This document shows positions 9,201-18,943 of a DNA stretch of 64,000 bases, one piece after another. The first letter of the stretch is position 1, and every line of letters starts with the position of its first letter. The notes under the pieces are model-generated. The model had not been told where the DNA came from and did no database searches. It saw only the letters and a program-made list of their open reading frames with translations. This stretch comes from Oxalobacteraceae bacterium (lineage in GTDB: Bacteria > Pseudomonadota > Gammaproteobacteria > Burkholderiales > Burkholderiaceae_D): NCBI GenBank assembly GCA_027490465.1, contig JAIXXZ010000001.1, positions 1-64,000 on the forward strand, read 5' to 3'. The translations under genes and the position numbers were made by a program.

Positions 9201-9684
9201 TTCACCTCAAGTCGCCGTGTAACCGTTCAATGGTCTGTTCGGACGGTTGTCAAATGCACAGGGTTTTCTTAAGGCATTCCCCATTCTGCATAAAGAGGTA
9301 CTATCGATATATTATTTAAACGCAGTAGTTATTATTTCAATTTTGGTAACTTTATCGCACGTAGCGCCTTGGTCCCCACACCACCTGCAACGGGTTCCTG
9401 AGATTTTATCGCCCGAAGCATTTCAATCGGCGCAGGAGTCAAAGCCCCTGACGGTTTTCCGCTGAGATCAGCATAAATAAAACAACCTCACCTCAAGCCT
9501 CCATGAAAATGATCGTCGCGAAATGGCGGGCTCGCTTAACCAGCGCAGCCACCTCAGGTAGTAAAGAGATAATACAAGGCAGCAACGGCGGCTTTACGTG
9601 GGCATCCGCCAGCGCGCGGGCTCAATCCCTGTGCAGATCAGTCCGTGGCGTTCAAGTATCGCTACCGTTGGTGGTGATATTTTG
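9201..9684. other. Upstream region of the protease cluster
   Basis: About 480 bp with no convincing gene. A 72-codon open frame at 9247-9465 lacks a start signal. This stretch should carry the promoter for the papain-OmpA-caspase genes that follow on the plus strand. Confidence 0.3.
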
Positions 9685-11262
9685 ATGAAAAATCTCAGCA
9701 CCCTGCTCGTTCTGCTTTTCTCTACGCAGATTACGACCGCTCAAGAGAACCGATTTTCCAAAGGACTGGAATTCACTTCTCAAGAAGAGTATGCAAGCTT
9801 TCCAACGCAACCCACCTACCGAGCTTTCCTTCCAGAGCGGGTCAATCTACCGGACTATTTTCCGGTACCCGGTGCTCAGGGCATGCAGGGATCCTGCGTT
9901 GGCTGGGCGGTAGCCTATGGCGCGCGGAGCTATTACCAGGGTATAGCCCAAGGACGCAAGCTAGACCGCACAAATGCTTTCAGTCCGGCTTACGTATACA
10001 ACCAGATCAGGAGCGATCCGAGTAACTGCGACGCCGGCAGCAGCATCGTCAACGCATTGAATCTTCTCAGTCGTCAAGGCGTAGCGCGCCTGTCCGAATT
10101 TCCCTATTCCGAATCAAATTGTGGCCGCATACCAGGCAACGATGTCAAGAACTCAGCGGCACGTAATGCTATCCGTGGCTGGAGTGCGATCAGACGCGGC
10201 GACATTGAGGGAGTCAAAGGGGCGCTGTATCGAGGTCACCCAGTGATTGTCGCAATGATGGTGTCACCCACATTCGATGAAATCCGTGGTCCTGCGGTTT
10301 ATGCCGATGAAGGTTCGAATTCCACCGGAGGTCATGCGATGGTAATCGTCGGTTATGACGATCATCGCCGGGCTTTCAGACTACTCAACTCCTGGGGTGA
10401 GTCATGGGGCGATCGAGGCTTCGGCTGGGTGGGTTACCGAGCGATGGCGCAACGCGGACGCGAATTTTATGTCATGGACATGCCGACCGCTCAGGTCAAT
10501 CCTGAGCCTCGTCCTGCACCGCCTGCGCCCTCACCCCCTCCGCCACCACCTGTACCGCCTGCACCTGCGCCTGCGCCACCCCCTCCGCCACCGCCGCCTC
10601 CCAAGCCCACTGCCGAGGCAATTAGCCGCAAGGCACAGGCTATCGTTGCTCGAGTCGACTGCAGTCAGATCAGTGCCACGGTATCAAGCGCTGGTGTTTT
10701 GACGCTGCGCGGCTATACCGGGTCGATGGATAAATTGCAGTCTTTACAGCGCGATCTGGGCAAGCTGGAAGGCGTTACAAAGATCGACATACAAGTCACA
10801 CCTGCACCCTGGCCGCTCTGCGAGGCCTACCAAACGCTGTCAATGACCGGACGTGACAACGGTGCGATGCGGATCAGCCTACCGGGCAAGAAGAGTGCCG
10901 TGCTGGAGGACGGCGAGCGCGTGGCTTTCGACATCAAGATGCCTGATATCGGCGGATATGTTTACGTCAGCTACCTTCAGGCCAGTGGCGATGCTGTCCC
11001 ACTGGTATGGGGTGAAAAATACACCTCCGGACAGATGATCAAGCTGGGTCAGGGCTCCAAGCGTTTCGTTATCGGCGAGCCATTTGGCGATGAACTACTG
11101 ATCGTCATCACCTCGCGCAAGCCGCTGTTTGATGTGCCTGCGCCGGGTAGCGATGACCGTAACTTTCTGAGCTTGTTAAGACAGACTTTGCTCCAGCTAC
11201 CCGCGGCAGAACAGACCAACGTTCTCACGGCGACTTTTCCACTCAAGACTACCAAGCGTTAA
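9685..11262 (+). CDS. Exported papain-like (C1) cysteine peptidase with Pro-rich linker and DUF4384-like C-terminus
   Basis: 525 residues from ATG 9685; the ORF is open further upstream, but this start gives a signal peptide (MKNLSTLLVLLFSTQITTAQ). The papain-type catalytic set is complete: oxyanion Gln65, Cys71 (MQGSCVGWA), His217 (GGHAMVIVGYDD) and Asn235 (LLNSWGESWGDRG). A proline-rich linker of about 50 residues (near 275-320) joins a BON-like stretch (about 325-375) and a DUF4384-like domain (about 380-520) that begins PWPLCEAYQTL. In other proteins DUF4384 accompanies caspase or kinase domains. The next gene, an OmpA-like protein, starts at the base after this stop. A close paralogue lies at 16066-17604. 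Substrate unknown. Confidence 0.88.
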   Translation: MKNLSTLLVLLFSTQITTAQENRFSKGLEFTSQEEYASFPTQPTYRAFLPERVNLPDYFPVPGAQGMQGSCVGWAVAYGARSYYQGIAQGRKLDRTNAFSPAYVYNQIRSDPSNCDAGSSIVNALNLLSRQGVARLSEFPYSESNCGRIPGNDVKNSAARNAIRGWSAIRRGDIEGVKGALYRGHPVIVAMMVSPTFDEIRGPAVYADEGSNSTGGHAMVIVGYDDHRRAFRLLNSWGESWGDRGFGWVGYRAMAQRGREFYVMDMPTAQVNPEPRPAPPAPSPPPPPPVPPAPAPAPPPPPPPPPKPTAEAISRKAQAIVARVDCSQISATVSSAGVLTLRGYTGSMDKLQSLQRDLGKLEGVTKIDIQVTPAPWPLCEAYQTLSMTGRDNGAMRISLPGKKSAVLEDGERVAFDIKMPDIGGYVYVSYLQASGDAVPLVWGEKYTSGQMIKLGQGSKRFVIGEPFGDELLIVITSRKPLFDVPAPGSDDRNFLSLLRQTLLQLPAAEQTNVLTATFPLKTTKR

Positions 11263-11793
11263 ATGAGCCAGGCCATGAAATCCCTACTCCGTTTACCCAT
11301 GCTAAAAACTCTGCTGTCCCTGATCACGGCCTCTGTACTGTGCATCAGTTTCACTGCTGTGGCGCAGACCAAAGACGCCGAAGAGCTTATTCGCGCACTG
11401 AAACCCAAGCCGCTGATGCGGGGTTTGCGGATAGAAGATGCGCCGAAGCCCACAACAGACATCACGATTAATTTCGAGTACAACTCTGCTCGCTTGTCGG
11501 GGGATTCGATCCAGCAGCTAGTCGAGCTGGCTAAAGCATTCAATGATCCGGCTCTGGCACGATTCCGCTACAAAATCGTCGGCCATACTGATGGCGTCGG
11601 TTCCGATGTCTACAACATGGAATTATCCAAGCGCCGTGCAGCGGCTGTGGTGAATTATTTATCCAGTCAGCAAAGCGTAAAGGCGGCACAACTTCTTTCA
11701 GAGGGTAAAGGTAAGCGCGAACTCAAATTTCCCGCGGAACCAGAAAATGCAGCCAATCGGCGTGTTGAAATTACGCTGGTTGATCAGCTATAG
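11263..11793 (+). CDS. OmpA-C-like peptidoglycan-binding protein (first copy)
   Basis: A 176-residue exported protein consisting of a leader (VLCISFTAVAQ), a conserved linker (EELIRALKPKPL and LRIEDAPKP) and an OmpA C-terminal domain with the peptidoglycan-binding GHTDGVGS and NRRVEI motifs. It has no beta-barrel, so it is a periplasmic cell-wall-binding protein rather than a porin. The ATG at 11263 directly follows the peptidase stop; ATG 11275 (MKSLLRL) would give a neater leader. Strict coupling to the papain-like gene, repeated in the second copy at 15564-17604, suggests it tethers or positions the peptidase at the wall. Confidence 0.87.
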   Translation: MSQAMKSLLRLPMLKTLLSLITASVLCISFTAVAQTKDAEELIRALKPKPLMRGLRIEDAPKPTTDITINFEYNSARLSGDSIQQLVELAKAFNDPALARFRYKIVGHTDGVGSDVYNMELSKRRAAAVVNYLSSQQSVKAAQLLSEGKGKRELKFPAEPENAANRRVEITLVDQL

Positions 11794-11852
11794 CAGTGAT
11801 GCTCTGGCGCGCTTCAGAACATAAAATTCCAGGAAATTATTTGAGGTGCTGA

Positions 11853-13913
11853 ATGAAACAAAACATCTTGCTCTACTGCGCCTCAGTCCTGTTACAAAGC
11901 CTGATTTTTTTTACCGCGTGCGATGGCTTGGCCCAGCAGGCACCCAAAGTAGCGCTCGTGATCGGAAATGCTGCCTACAAAAATTCGCCGCTCCGTAATC
12001 CTGAAAACGACGCCAGGGATTTTGCCAAAAGCCTCAAGGGATTTGGTTTCACTGTCATCGAACGAACGAATCTGACCACCAAACAAATCGGTCCGATGTT
12101 GCGCGAGTTCCGTTCCAAATTGGTACCCGGCAGCGTAGCTGTGATTTTCTATGCTGGCCATGGCCTCCAAATCAAAGGCGAGAATTATCTGCCAGCAGTT
12201 GATGCGGATATTGAGGGTGAAGAAGATGTGCCCATGCAGAGCCTATCTACGCGTCAGTTAATGGATGTGTTGGCTGAATCAGGCACTCGCATGAATCTGG
12301 TATTCCTCGATGCTTGCCGCAACAACCCCTATTCCCGTCGCTTTCGCTCGACCACTCGCGGCTTGAGCCGTGAAAATGTACCGTCGGGCACGCTGATGTC
12401 CTTTGCGACCCGCCCGGGAGGCGAGGCCGCTGATGGCGATGGCCGTAATGGCCTCTACACCAGCGTGCTACTGCAGCAACTCAAGCTGGCCGATCAACCG
12501 ATTGAGCAGGTCCTGAAAAAAGTCGTCGCGGGTGTAAAGCAAGCGTCCAATGGCCAGCAGGAACCGTGGATCGAGGGAAGTATCGACGGTGATTTCTGTT
12601 TTGCAGAATGCGGCGGTTCGTCCAACGCCAGGCTGGATGCTGATGATGAGGCCTGGGTCATCACACAAAAATCAAATAACCTTTCGGCTTATCAGGCCTA
12701 TCTCGCCAAGTTTCCATCGGGCCGCTACAGAGCGGCCGCTGAGGTAGCCCTGGCAGCGCTCAAAGGCGGAGGTAATACGCCGGCCAACACAGTAACCGAC
12801 GGTAGAGAATCAAGGAATTCAGACACGCAAGCGAATAACCGTCCCATACTCGGCGTCTGGTACAGCGATGATTGCGAAGGGAAAATCAACAATTCCTTCA
12901 AGGTGGCGGTGAAATGGTATACCTCTCAAGGCAAGCTTTATATGCGCGAGCATAATTTTGGCTTCCAGTCATTTTATGAAATCAATGTGACTCAGTCGAC
13001 TCGAGGAAGAGAAACGCTGTTTAATTCAACGCATGGGGGAAAGTTAGAAAGTATTTTTGAATTTGAGGGTGAATCTGCAAGGTTAGTACAGCGAACAGCC
13101 GATGGTCGAGTCTTAGTTCAAGGCGGCATGTGGATTCACGATAAATATGTGATGCCACGTTTACATCGATGCGCACCTGATACATTCATGGTGCGGCAGG
13201 CAGAGCAAATCAGCCTGAATTCTTGCTACGAAATGAGTGATGAGAATTTCAATATCTGTTTGGGCGCACTGCCGACGAATACTGCGTCCCCCTCTTATAT
13301 TGGCGAGATATGGCGCGGAAAAAAACATGGCTGGGGCGTCGAGCTGCAAAAAAATCAGATCACCGTCGCTCGCTATGTCGAAGGGCAACTGGCGGGAGAC
13401 CCCACAGTATTCAAACCTAATCAAATATCGGGTTCGATCAAAAATCTACCGCTTGAATTACAAATTGATTTTTCAAAACCTAAATGCTCGGGATTTGATG
13501 AAGAAAAATCCATGGTGCAGACCAAATCCCGCTGCTACATCGCAGAACCAATTGCGGACGGCTTTGTGCTTGGCGATGCCTCAGGAGGATATCCGAACGG
13601 TTCAATTCTTATTTATCACGCGACCAATTCAGGATTTACGCAGGCAAAAAATGGCATACCTAACGGCTATGCTCGTCTGTCGGCAGCGCCATGGTTTGCC
13701 GGCGAGATGAAAAATGGCGTAAAAAGTGGTTTCGGTATGCTCCAATTGAGCAAATCGGGGGCCGTCTACATGGGCGAATTCAAGGATGACAAGTACAACG
13801 GCAAGGGAAGAATCCTTGGCAATATGCTTTATTCCCCGTCCGAAGATTTGGGTGATGGTCTATCGGCTGGGACGGGTGAGGCATTTTTTGTTGATGGACA
13901 AATAAAGCGCTGA
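11853..13913 (+). CDS. Exported caspase-like (C14) protein with MORN-like C-terminus
   Basis: 686 residues. An N-terminal leader (about 1-28, with a possible lipobox FTAC) is followed by a caspase-fold domain (about 31-250). Its dyad is intact: His103 in FYAGHGLQ and Cys155 in LDACRNNP. The opening strand KVALVIGNAAYKN and the RNPENDA loop are typical of bacterial C14 proteins. The rest is less conserved; near the C-terminus two MORN-type repeats are visible (AGEMKNGVKSGFGML, MGEFKDDKYNGKG). Known members cleave after basic or acidic residues; this one's specificity is not evident. It lies 59 bp after the OmpA-like gene and ends the plus-strand papain-OmpA-caspase set. Confidence 0.88.
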   Translation: MKQNILLYCASVLLQSLIFFTACDGLAQQAPKVALVIGNAAYKNSPLRNPENDARDFAKSLKGFGFTVIERTNLTTKQIGPMLREFRSKLVPGSVAVIFYAGHGLQIKGENYLPAVDADIEGEEDVPMQSLSTRQLMDVLAESGTRMNLVFLDACRNNPYSRRFRSTTRGLSRENVPSGTLMSFATRPGGEAADGDGRNGLYTSVLLQQLKLADQPIEQVLKKVVAGVKQASNGQQEPWIEGSIDGDFCFAECGGSSNARLDADDEAWVITQKSNNLSAYQAYLAKFPSGRYRAAAEVALAALKGGGNTPANTVTDGRESRNSDTQANNRPILGVWYSDDCEGKINNSFKVAVKWYTSQGKLYMREHNFGFQSFYEINVTQSTRGRETLFNSTHGGKLESIFEFEGESARLVQRTADGRVLVQGGMWIHDKYVMPRLHRCAPDTFMVRQAEQISLNSCYEMSDENFNICLGALPTNTASPSYIGEIWRGKKHGWGVELQKNQITVARYVEGQLAGDPTVFKPNQISGSIKNLPLELQIDFSKPKCSGFDEEKSMVQTKSRCYIAEPIADGFVLGDASGGYPNGSILIYHATNSGFTQAKNGIPNGYARLSAAPWFAGEMKNGVKSGFGMLQLSKSGAVYMGEFKDDKYNGKGRILGNMLYSPSEDLGDGLSAGTGEAFFVDGQIKR

Positions 13914-14048
13914 ACTTCGAAGCTCGGTGGTTCGATAAAAATGGTCTGGCGAGGTCTCTCTATTCAACAATAGATACTTTGGCAATATGGGCTGTAAAAC
14001 TTACGGTGTGGAACGCCACCGGCAACTCAATTTGAAGGGGAACTTGAA

Positions 14049-14444
14049 ATGCGAATGAAGTCCATCCTGTTAACATCGTTAAGAGCCTTTTCGGCTGTCA
14101 CATTCGCCGCCTTGCTTTTCTCGCCGCTCGCTCATGCCGGCTGTGGGGAATACCAAGCCGTCGGTTGGATCGCGAATGCCGATTCGGGTGAAATGATCGA
14201 AAGCCTGGGCGCCGGCACCGTCGTAGAATGCGGCAACGTCAGTGGTGCTTTCGCGGGATTTCAGACGCCAAATTTCTATGCCGGCCATGCAACTTGCTTG
14301 CGAGAGTGCGAAAAAGGGTTCAAGCCGCGAGTAACCTATGTAAAAGTCGGCGAAAAATGGGCGCCAGGCAAAGTGACGCCGGGCGAAAATGCGACCTGCG
14401 TCCAACAGAAGAGCGCCAACCGAAAATATTGCTGGAATAACTAG
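14049..14444 (+). CDS. Small Cys-rich exported protein, unknown
   Basis: 131 residues with a clear signal peptide (cleavage near HAG-C) and a strong purine-rich ribosome binding site (GAAGGGGAA) before ATG 14049. The mature protein has six cysteines (GCGEY, VECGN, ATCLREC, NATCVQQ, KYCWNN), compatible with disulfides in the periplasm. No family recognised. It is the last plus-strand gene before the converging minus-strand protease set. Confidence 0.65.
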   Translation: MRMKSILLTSLRAFSAVTFAALLFSPLAHAGCGEYQAVGWIANADSGEMIESLGAGTVVECGNVSGAFAGFQTPNFYAGHATCLRECEKGFKPRVTYVKVGEKWAPGKVTPGENATCVQQKSANRKYCWNN

Positions 14445-14755
14445 CGAGACGCCGAATAAAGCCAAGTCTTATGGCCGGCCAGCGCAGCTGTGCGCCGCGG
14501 GACCAAGCAAAATCAAGAGCTTCTAACGATTGATTTAGCCGAAAAACTTCTAGTTTTGTTCAATCAGTGAGTCCTCAGACCGCCTTACAAATGAACTAGA
14601 CTGTTTGTCGTCGATTAAATCGAAACTACAAACAAAATCGATAGTGGTAAAACTTTGATTCTCATTTGGTCTCTCACAACCACCATAGCTCTGCCTGAGT
14701 GCACCGACACTTGCAAGATATTCTCCATGTCAAAATGGCTGCTGACAGCAGCCCG
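14445..14755. other. Convergent intergenic region
   Basis: 311 bp between convergently transcribed genes. No gene and no clear rho-independent terminator seen. Confidence 0.35.
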
Positions 14756-15388
14756 CTAGTCGCTTTTCTTTTCTAGATGGATCCCATTTTCAAAAATACC
14801 AATGATTTTTTTCCCGTCGCGATAGACTAATTCTCCTTTACCGTTCATGAGAATCGGAGAAAACTCCATCAAGAAAAGTGAATATTCGTCACGACTACCA
14901 TCCGATTTTTTATTGGACATATCGTTTATCAAACCTGGCAAGAGCGAATCAAATTGTCCTGGCCAATACTTCTCAGTCGAATATACTTTAGATGCTGTGT
15001 TTGAAAAATCTCCTGTATATGAATCAACTGGCCACTCTTTTGGAAAAAATACCTTTCCCTTCCCGAAAGGAAGGCCAGATTTGATTTGCCCAAGATATCT
15101 GACACCACTCGGCCATACAATCTCGCCCACGCCAGTGAGTCCATCTTCGGAAGGGAAAACCTCGATGTTGACGTTATAGGCCACCCTTGGAATGTCGTCT
15201 TCTCTAAGAAATTTGTGGCCAGAAACGTCCATATTTAGATCTAAGTGACATTTTCTGTAAGGCTTCTGTTTATCTACATTTAATCCCTTGCCGTCTTTGT
15301 CACACGAAGGGTATTTATCAAACGTAGCATCCTTCGCTATCACGCTCACAGAGAAAAGGACTAGAAAAATTGATATAACAAGTCTCAT
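14756..15388 (-). CDS. Exported MORN-repeat protein without protease domain
   Basis: 210 residues from ATG 15388, which gives a clean signal peptide (MRLVISIFLVLFSVSVIA); the frame is open 42 nt further upstream. A Cys-containing segment (YPSCDKDGKG ... PYRKCHL) is followed by MORN-like repeats (VGEIVWPSGVRYLGQIKSG and NGKGELVYRDGKKIIG). MORN repeats are short beta-hairpins that bind lipids or proteins. It is 175 bp downstream of the second OmpA-like gene on the same strand. It looks like a stand-alone version of the MORN module found in the neighbouring caspases, possibly an accessory or regulatory subunit. Confidence 0.65.
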   Translation of the reverse strand: MRLVISIFLVLFSVSVIAKDATFDKYPSCDKDGKGLNVDKQKPYRKCHLDLNMDVSGHKFLREDDIPRVAYNVNIEVFPSEDGLTGVGEIVWPSGVRYLGQIKSGLPFGKGKVFFPKEWPVDSYTGDFSNTASKVYSTEKYWPGQFDSLLPGLINDMSNKKSDGSRDEYSLFLMEFSPILMNGKGELVYRDGKKIIGIFENGIHLEKKSD

Positions 15389-15563
15389 GTCATTAAAATA
15401 AAAATACCAAAAATTGAAGAATTTACCCAACTCACCAACGGGCTGTTGGTGATCCAGGAGTGTGAAAATTTACCGAGAAAATTATTCGTAAAGACGTATT
15501 TAACCGTTTACGTTTCGTAATCATCTCGCCCCCAAAAAATACTGATTAATTGTACTGCACACC

Positions 15564-16061
15564 TCAATTCCCGATCTGCGTAATCTCCACCCGCCTGTTG
15601 GCGCTATGTCCCGGATCATCAGGCAGCTTCAATACTCTTTTCCCCATTCCTGTCGAGGATAATCGGGAGACATTCACACCCAGTTGCGAGGACAAATAAC
15701 TCACCACAGCTTGAGCACGTCTTTTGGAGAGGTCCATGTTGTAGGCATCGGATCCAACCGCATCCGTGTGCCCGGTAACCTTGATTCGGTAAGGCAGAAT
15801 TTCTTCACTATTTAATGCCGTGGCAAGCTGCTGTAACTGCTCCAGCGAATCCGGTGAGAGCTTGGCTGAATTGAATTCAAAGTTAATCGTCAGATCGGTG
15901 CTGGGCTTGGGTGCATCCTCGACACGCAAGCCGCGCCATCCACGCGTCAATGGCTTTGGCTTTAAAGCATCAATAATTTCCTCGGCCGACTTCACCTCAG
16001 CAATCGCACCGCTGCAAAGACCCAACAGGCTTATTGTCAAAATAAAAAAGAGATTTTTCAT
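15564..16061 (-). CDS. OmpA-C-like peptidoglycan-binding protein (second copy)
   Basis: 165 residues from ATG 16061, chosen because GAGG lies just upstream and the leader MKNLFFILTISLLGLCSGAIA follows; the frame is open five codons further upstream. It has the same arrangement as the 11263-11793 protein: EEIIDALKPKPL, LRVEDAPKP, then an OmpA C-terminal domain with GHTDAVGS and NRRVEI. It starts 4 nt after the stop of the second papain-like gene, repeating the papain-then-OmpA order of the plus-strand set. Probable periplasmic wall anchor for the peptidase. Confidence 0.87.
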   Translation of the reverse strand: MKNLFFILTISLLGLCSGAIAEVKSAEEIIDALKPKPLTRGWRGLRVEDAPKPSTDLTINFEFNSAKLSPDSLEQLQQLATALNSEEILPYRIKVTGHTDAVGSDAYNMDLSKRRAQAVVSYLSSQLGVNVSRLSSTGMGKRVLKLPDDPGHSANRRVEITQIGN

Positions 16062-16065
16062 GGCG

Positions 16066-17604
16066 CTACCTCGCAAGCGTCTTGATGGAAATAGTAGACG
16101 AGATCACCTGAGCGCGCTGCGTGGGTGATAAACCTAGCAGGGCCTGACGCAATACACTCAAGTATTCCCGATCATTGTCATAGCGCGTACCTTCGTCGAG
16201 CAGTGGTGTGGGCGAGATAATCGCCACCAATAACTCGGCCCCAAACGGAGGCTGGACAACGAACCTTTTACCTCCCGGGGGCAGGCGCAGTGTCTTGTTA
16301 CCGACGACTTGCTGCGCTCTTTCCAGTGTCACCGCCTCGCCGTTTGCTTGCAGATAATCGACATACAAATAGGCGCCCTTGGTTTCGAATTTAATATCAA
16401 AGGCGAGCTTTGCGTTCTCGCGTAATTCCGTTGTGGTCTGACCTGCTAGCGATAAAGACAGGCGCTTGGGGTCGCGGCTTGTGAGTTCCAAGGTTTTCAT
16501 GGCCTCACACAAGGGCCACGGCTGTGTTTGCACTTTCGCGCCTACGCTACGTACACCGTCGAGATTCTTTAACTTCGCCACGATGGCATCGATCGCGGAC
16601 TGCTCGCCTGCGAATCCCGAGAGTGATATTTCCCCCTTTTCTGACACCATCGCCTTGATCGAACCGCACTCAATACTTTCAGCAATTGTTTGGACCTCCC
16701 GCTTATCCACTTTGGGTGGGCTAGGCGGTGGCCCTGGCGGTGGCGGTGGCGGTGGCGCTGGGGGTGGTGGCGGAGGTGGTTCTGGTGTCGGTTCTGGCTC
16801 GGGTATGGCCGCAACGTCCATGGTGAAAAATTCCTTCCCACGACGGGCCATGGCTCGGTAGCCTATCCAGGCAAATCCATTCTCTCCCCATTGGGGTCCC
16901 CACGAGTTCAACACACGGAAGGCACGACGATTGTCGTCGTAGCCGGTAATGACCATGGCATGGCCTCCTGTGTCTTGCGACTGTTCGTCGTTATACACAG
17001 TCTGCCCTTGCAGATCATCAAAGGATGCAGACACCTTCATTCCCACGATAACAGGATGGCCTCGGTACAACTCCCCTTTGACACTTTCGATATCGCTTAG
17101 CCACTTTGATCCACGTATCTTGAATTGGGCAGCACGAGTTTTGACAACGTCCGACGGCTTGCGGGAGCAATCAGATTCGTTGTACGGAAAATCGCTCATT
17201 CTCGGCACACCTTGGTCGCGAACGAGATTCAATGATTCAACAATGCCGGTCCCACTGAGACAACCTTTGTTTTTATCTCTTATCTGGTTGTAGATGAAAG
17301 CTGGGCTGAAAGCTAATGAGGCGTTTGGGTTTCTTCCTGCTGTTGCGAAGTCGTAATAACTTCTGACGCCGTAAGCGACCGCCCAACTTACGCACGAACC
17401 CTGTTTACCTTGGCTGCCTGCAACTGGAAAGCGCCACGATAAATCGACGCTAGGAGGCAGGTAGGCACGATATTTTGAAACCCTCGGCAAGGCTTGAAGC
17501 TGTTCTTCGGTAGAAAACACCAATCCCTTGCCGTATTCCTCAGCATAAGCTGTGGCAAGACAGCAAAGCGCGACCAGAAAAAAGCTGAGTCTTGGAGTTA
17601 GCAT
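16066..17604 (-). CDS. Exported papain-like (C1) cysteine peptidase (second copy)
   Basis: 512 residues, paralogue of the 9685-11262 protein over its full length. Signal peptide ends near AYA. Catalytic residues are conserved: Gln65, Cys71 (KQGSCVSWA), His215 (GGHAMVITGYDD) and Asn233 (VLNSWGPQWGENG). A Pro-rich linker (about 265-295) precedes a BON-like segment and a DUF4384-like region opening PWPLCEAMKTL. The start is 3 nt from the stop of the upstream MORN-caspase gene, so it belongs to a long minus-strand operon of proteases. The linker GC runs create a spurious Gly/Trp-rich open frame on the other strand. Confidence 0.88.
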   Translation of the reverse strand: MLTPRLSFFLVALCCLATAYAEEYGKGLVFSTEEQLQALPRVSKYRAYLPPSVDLSWRFPVAGSQGKQGSCVSWAVAYGVRSYYDFATAGRNPNASLAFSPAFIYNQIRDKNKGCLSGTGIVESLNLVRDQGVPRMSDFPYNESDCSRKPSDVVKTRAAQFKIRGSKWLSDIESVKGELYRGHPVIVGMKVSASFDDLQGQTVYNDEQSQDTGGHAMVITGYDDNRRAFRVLNSWGPQWGENGFAWIGYRAMARRGKEFFTMDVAAIPEPEPTPEPPPPPPPAPPPPPPPGPPPSPPKVDKREVQTIAESIECGSIKAMVSEKGEISLSGFAGEQSAIDAIVAKLKNLDGVRSVGAKVQTQPWPLCEAMKTLELTSRDPKRLSLSLAGQTTTELRENAKLAFDIKFETKGAYLYVDYLQANGEAVTLERAQQVVGNKTLRLPPGGKRFVVQPPFGAELLVAIISPTPLLDEGTRYDNDREYLSVLRQALLGLSPTQRAQVISSTISIKTLAR

Positions 17605-17607
17605 TTC

Positions 17608-18942
17608 TTATTTCACAAAATAGAAGTCGCCCATGAGGGAGGAGTTTTCCCAAGGGACTTGTTCGCCATTGGTCTCGGCCACAACCGCTTTTCTGACCTC
17701 TTTGAAGACCTGCTCAAGCGGTAATCCTTTTTTGCCGATAAGTTTGGCAAGGTGTTTTGTGTAAGGACTATTGGAGCCTGAGCCATCGAGCGCCTCCTTA
17801 CCCGGCGCTGTGGCAAACGCTATGAACGTCCCCTTCGCCGCTTCGATAGTAGCCAGCCCACGGCCGGTACCGCGCGCCTCACCCGGGAAAGAACTGCGGC
17901 AAGCATCAAGCACGACGATATTGAGGTCATTTTTTATGTGCTCCAGCGTCGCTAGCACAAGATCGACATCAATGGCACTAGAGGGCACCTCGAATGATTT
18001 TTTGATGTTCTCCCTGACCGGTATAAGGTAGTTTTTTCCCTTAACTTGGACACCATGGCCGGCGTAGTAGACTAATCCAACGTCATTCTTTCCCAACTTT
18101 TCACCGAACGCGCGGACGGCATTTTGCATCCCTACCAAATCTAAATTTTCGTGTGTAGATACTTGAAAGCCTGTGGAACGGAGCGATTGAGTAATTACTC
18201 TTGCATCATTAATCGCGTTGGGTAGCTTGGGTAAGCTGTTGTAGTTGCTGTTGCCAATCACCAGGGCAAAGCGTCTTCGATTGTCGCTGTTTGAATTTTC
18301 TGTTTGAATATCATCCGATTCGATAACTGATTTTGCCTGACGTTTTTTTTCTTCAAGGCGTCTCTGGTCCTCAGCTAGCTGCCTACGGTCACTATCTGCG
18401 TTAGTGAGGTTGTTTTCCGGTACAACACTGTTGGGCGGACTGGGAGGATCGACACGCGCCACCCTAACAAACTTATCGAACTTCCATTCACCCTCAGATA
18501 TATTTCCCCTAGTTGAAGTAAATATACCCATGCCATGGCGGTCATGATCCTTGAATTCGCCGACATATGTACCCCGGTAGTCAGTCAGCGTACCTTGACC
18601 ATCAAATCTGCCATCTTTCTGTTCACCAACATATTTGTAATATTGGCCATTATTTTGTGTTCCCTGCCCATGTCGGTTACCACCTTTAAATTCACCAACA
18701 TATTTCAAATCGCCTTGAATGTATGTTCCAAGCCCATGATATAGCCCATCCTTAAATTCACCGACATAGCTTGCACCAGAAGATTTATAAGCACCCCAGC
18801 AGTTGTGCCATGGCAAAGTTTCTTGTGACACCCATGCAGTTTTGCCATCCGCGCACAGTGGTAACTTGTTCGGGTTATTCAGTACCTGTGCTCCGACAGC
18901 GCCAAAAAGAAAAGCCAAGAAGAGCGAAGTAAAGAGTCTCAT
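17608..18942 (-). CDS. Exported MORN-repeat caspase-like protein (shorter copy)
   Basis: 444 residues from ATG 18942, which lies 1 nt after the upstream stop and opens with a signal peptide (MRLFTSLFLAFLFGAVGAQ). In order: a conserved pre-MORN motif (LNNPNKLPLC at 21-30, HNCWG at 46-50); about five MORN repeats (55-160); a charged coiled-coil-like segment (QLAEDQRRLEEKKRQ, about 188-202); and a caspase domain (224-444) with His296 (YYAGHGVQ) and Cys348 (LDACRSS). It is more diverged than the two other MORN-caspases. The MORN part is likely a ligand- or membrane-binding sensor controlling the caspase; that is inference. Confidence 0.87.
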   Translation of the reverse strand: MRLFTSLFLAFLFGAVGAQVLNNPNKLPLCADGKTAWVSQETLPWHNCWGAYKSSGASYVGEFKDGLYHGLGTYIQGDLKYVGEFKGGNRHGQGTQNNGQYYKYVGEQKDGRFDGQGTLTDYRGTYVGEFKDHDRHGMGIFTSTRGNISEGEWKFDKFVRVARVDPPSPPNSVVPENNLTNADSDRRQLAEDQRRLEEKKRQAKSVIESDDIQTENSNSDNRRRFALVIGNSNYNSLPKLPNAINDARVITQSLRSTGFQVSTHENLDLVGMQNAVRAFGEKLGKNDVGLVYYAGHGVQVKGKNYLIPVRENIKKSFEVPSSAIDVDLVLATLEHIKNDLNIVVLDACRSSFPGEARGTGRGLATIEAAKGTFIAFATAPGKEALDGSGSNSPYTKHLAKLIGKKGLPLEQVFKEVRKAVVAETNGEQVPWENSSLMGDFYFVK

Positions 18943-18943
18943 A

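Noticed and set aside
9247-9465. 72-codon plus-strand frame with one hydrophobic stretch
   Set aside because: No ribosome site and no recognisable features.
16466-17100. Glycine- and Trp-rich plus-strand frames
   Set aside because: Produced by the GC-rich proline linker of the papain-like gene on the minus strand.
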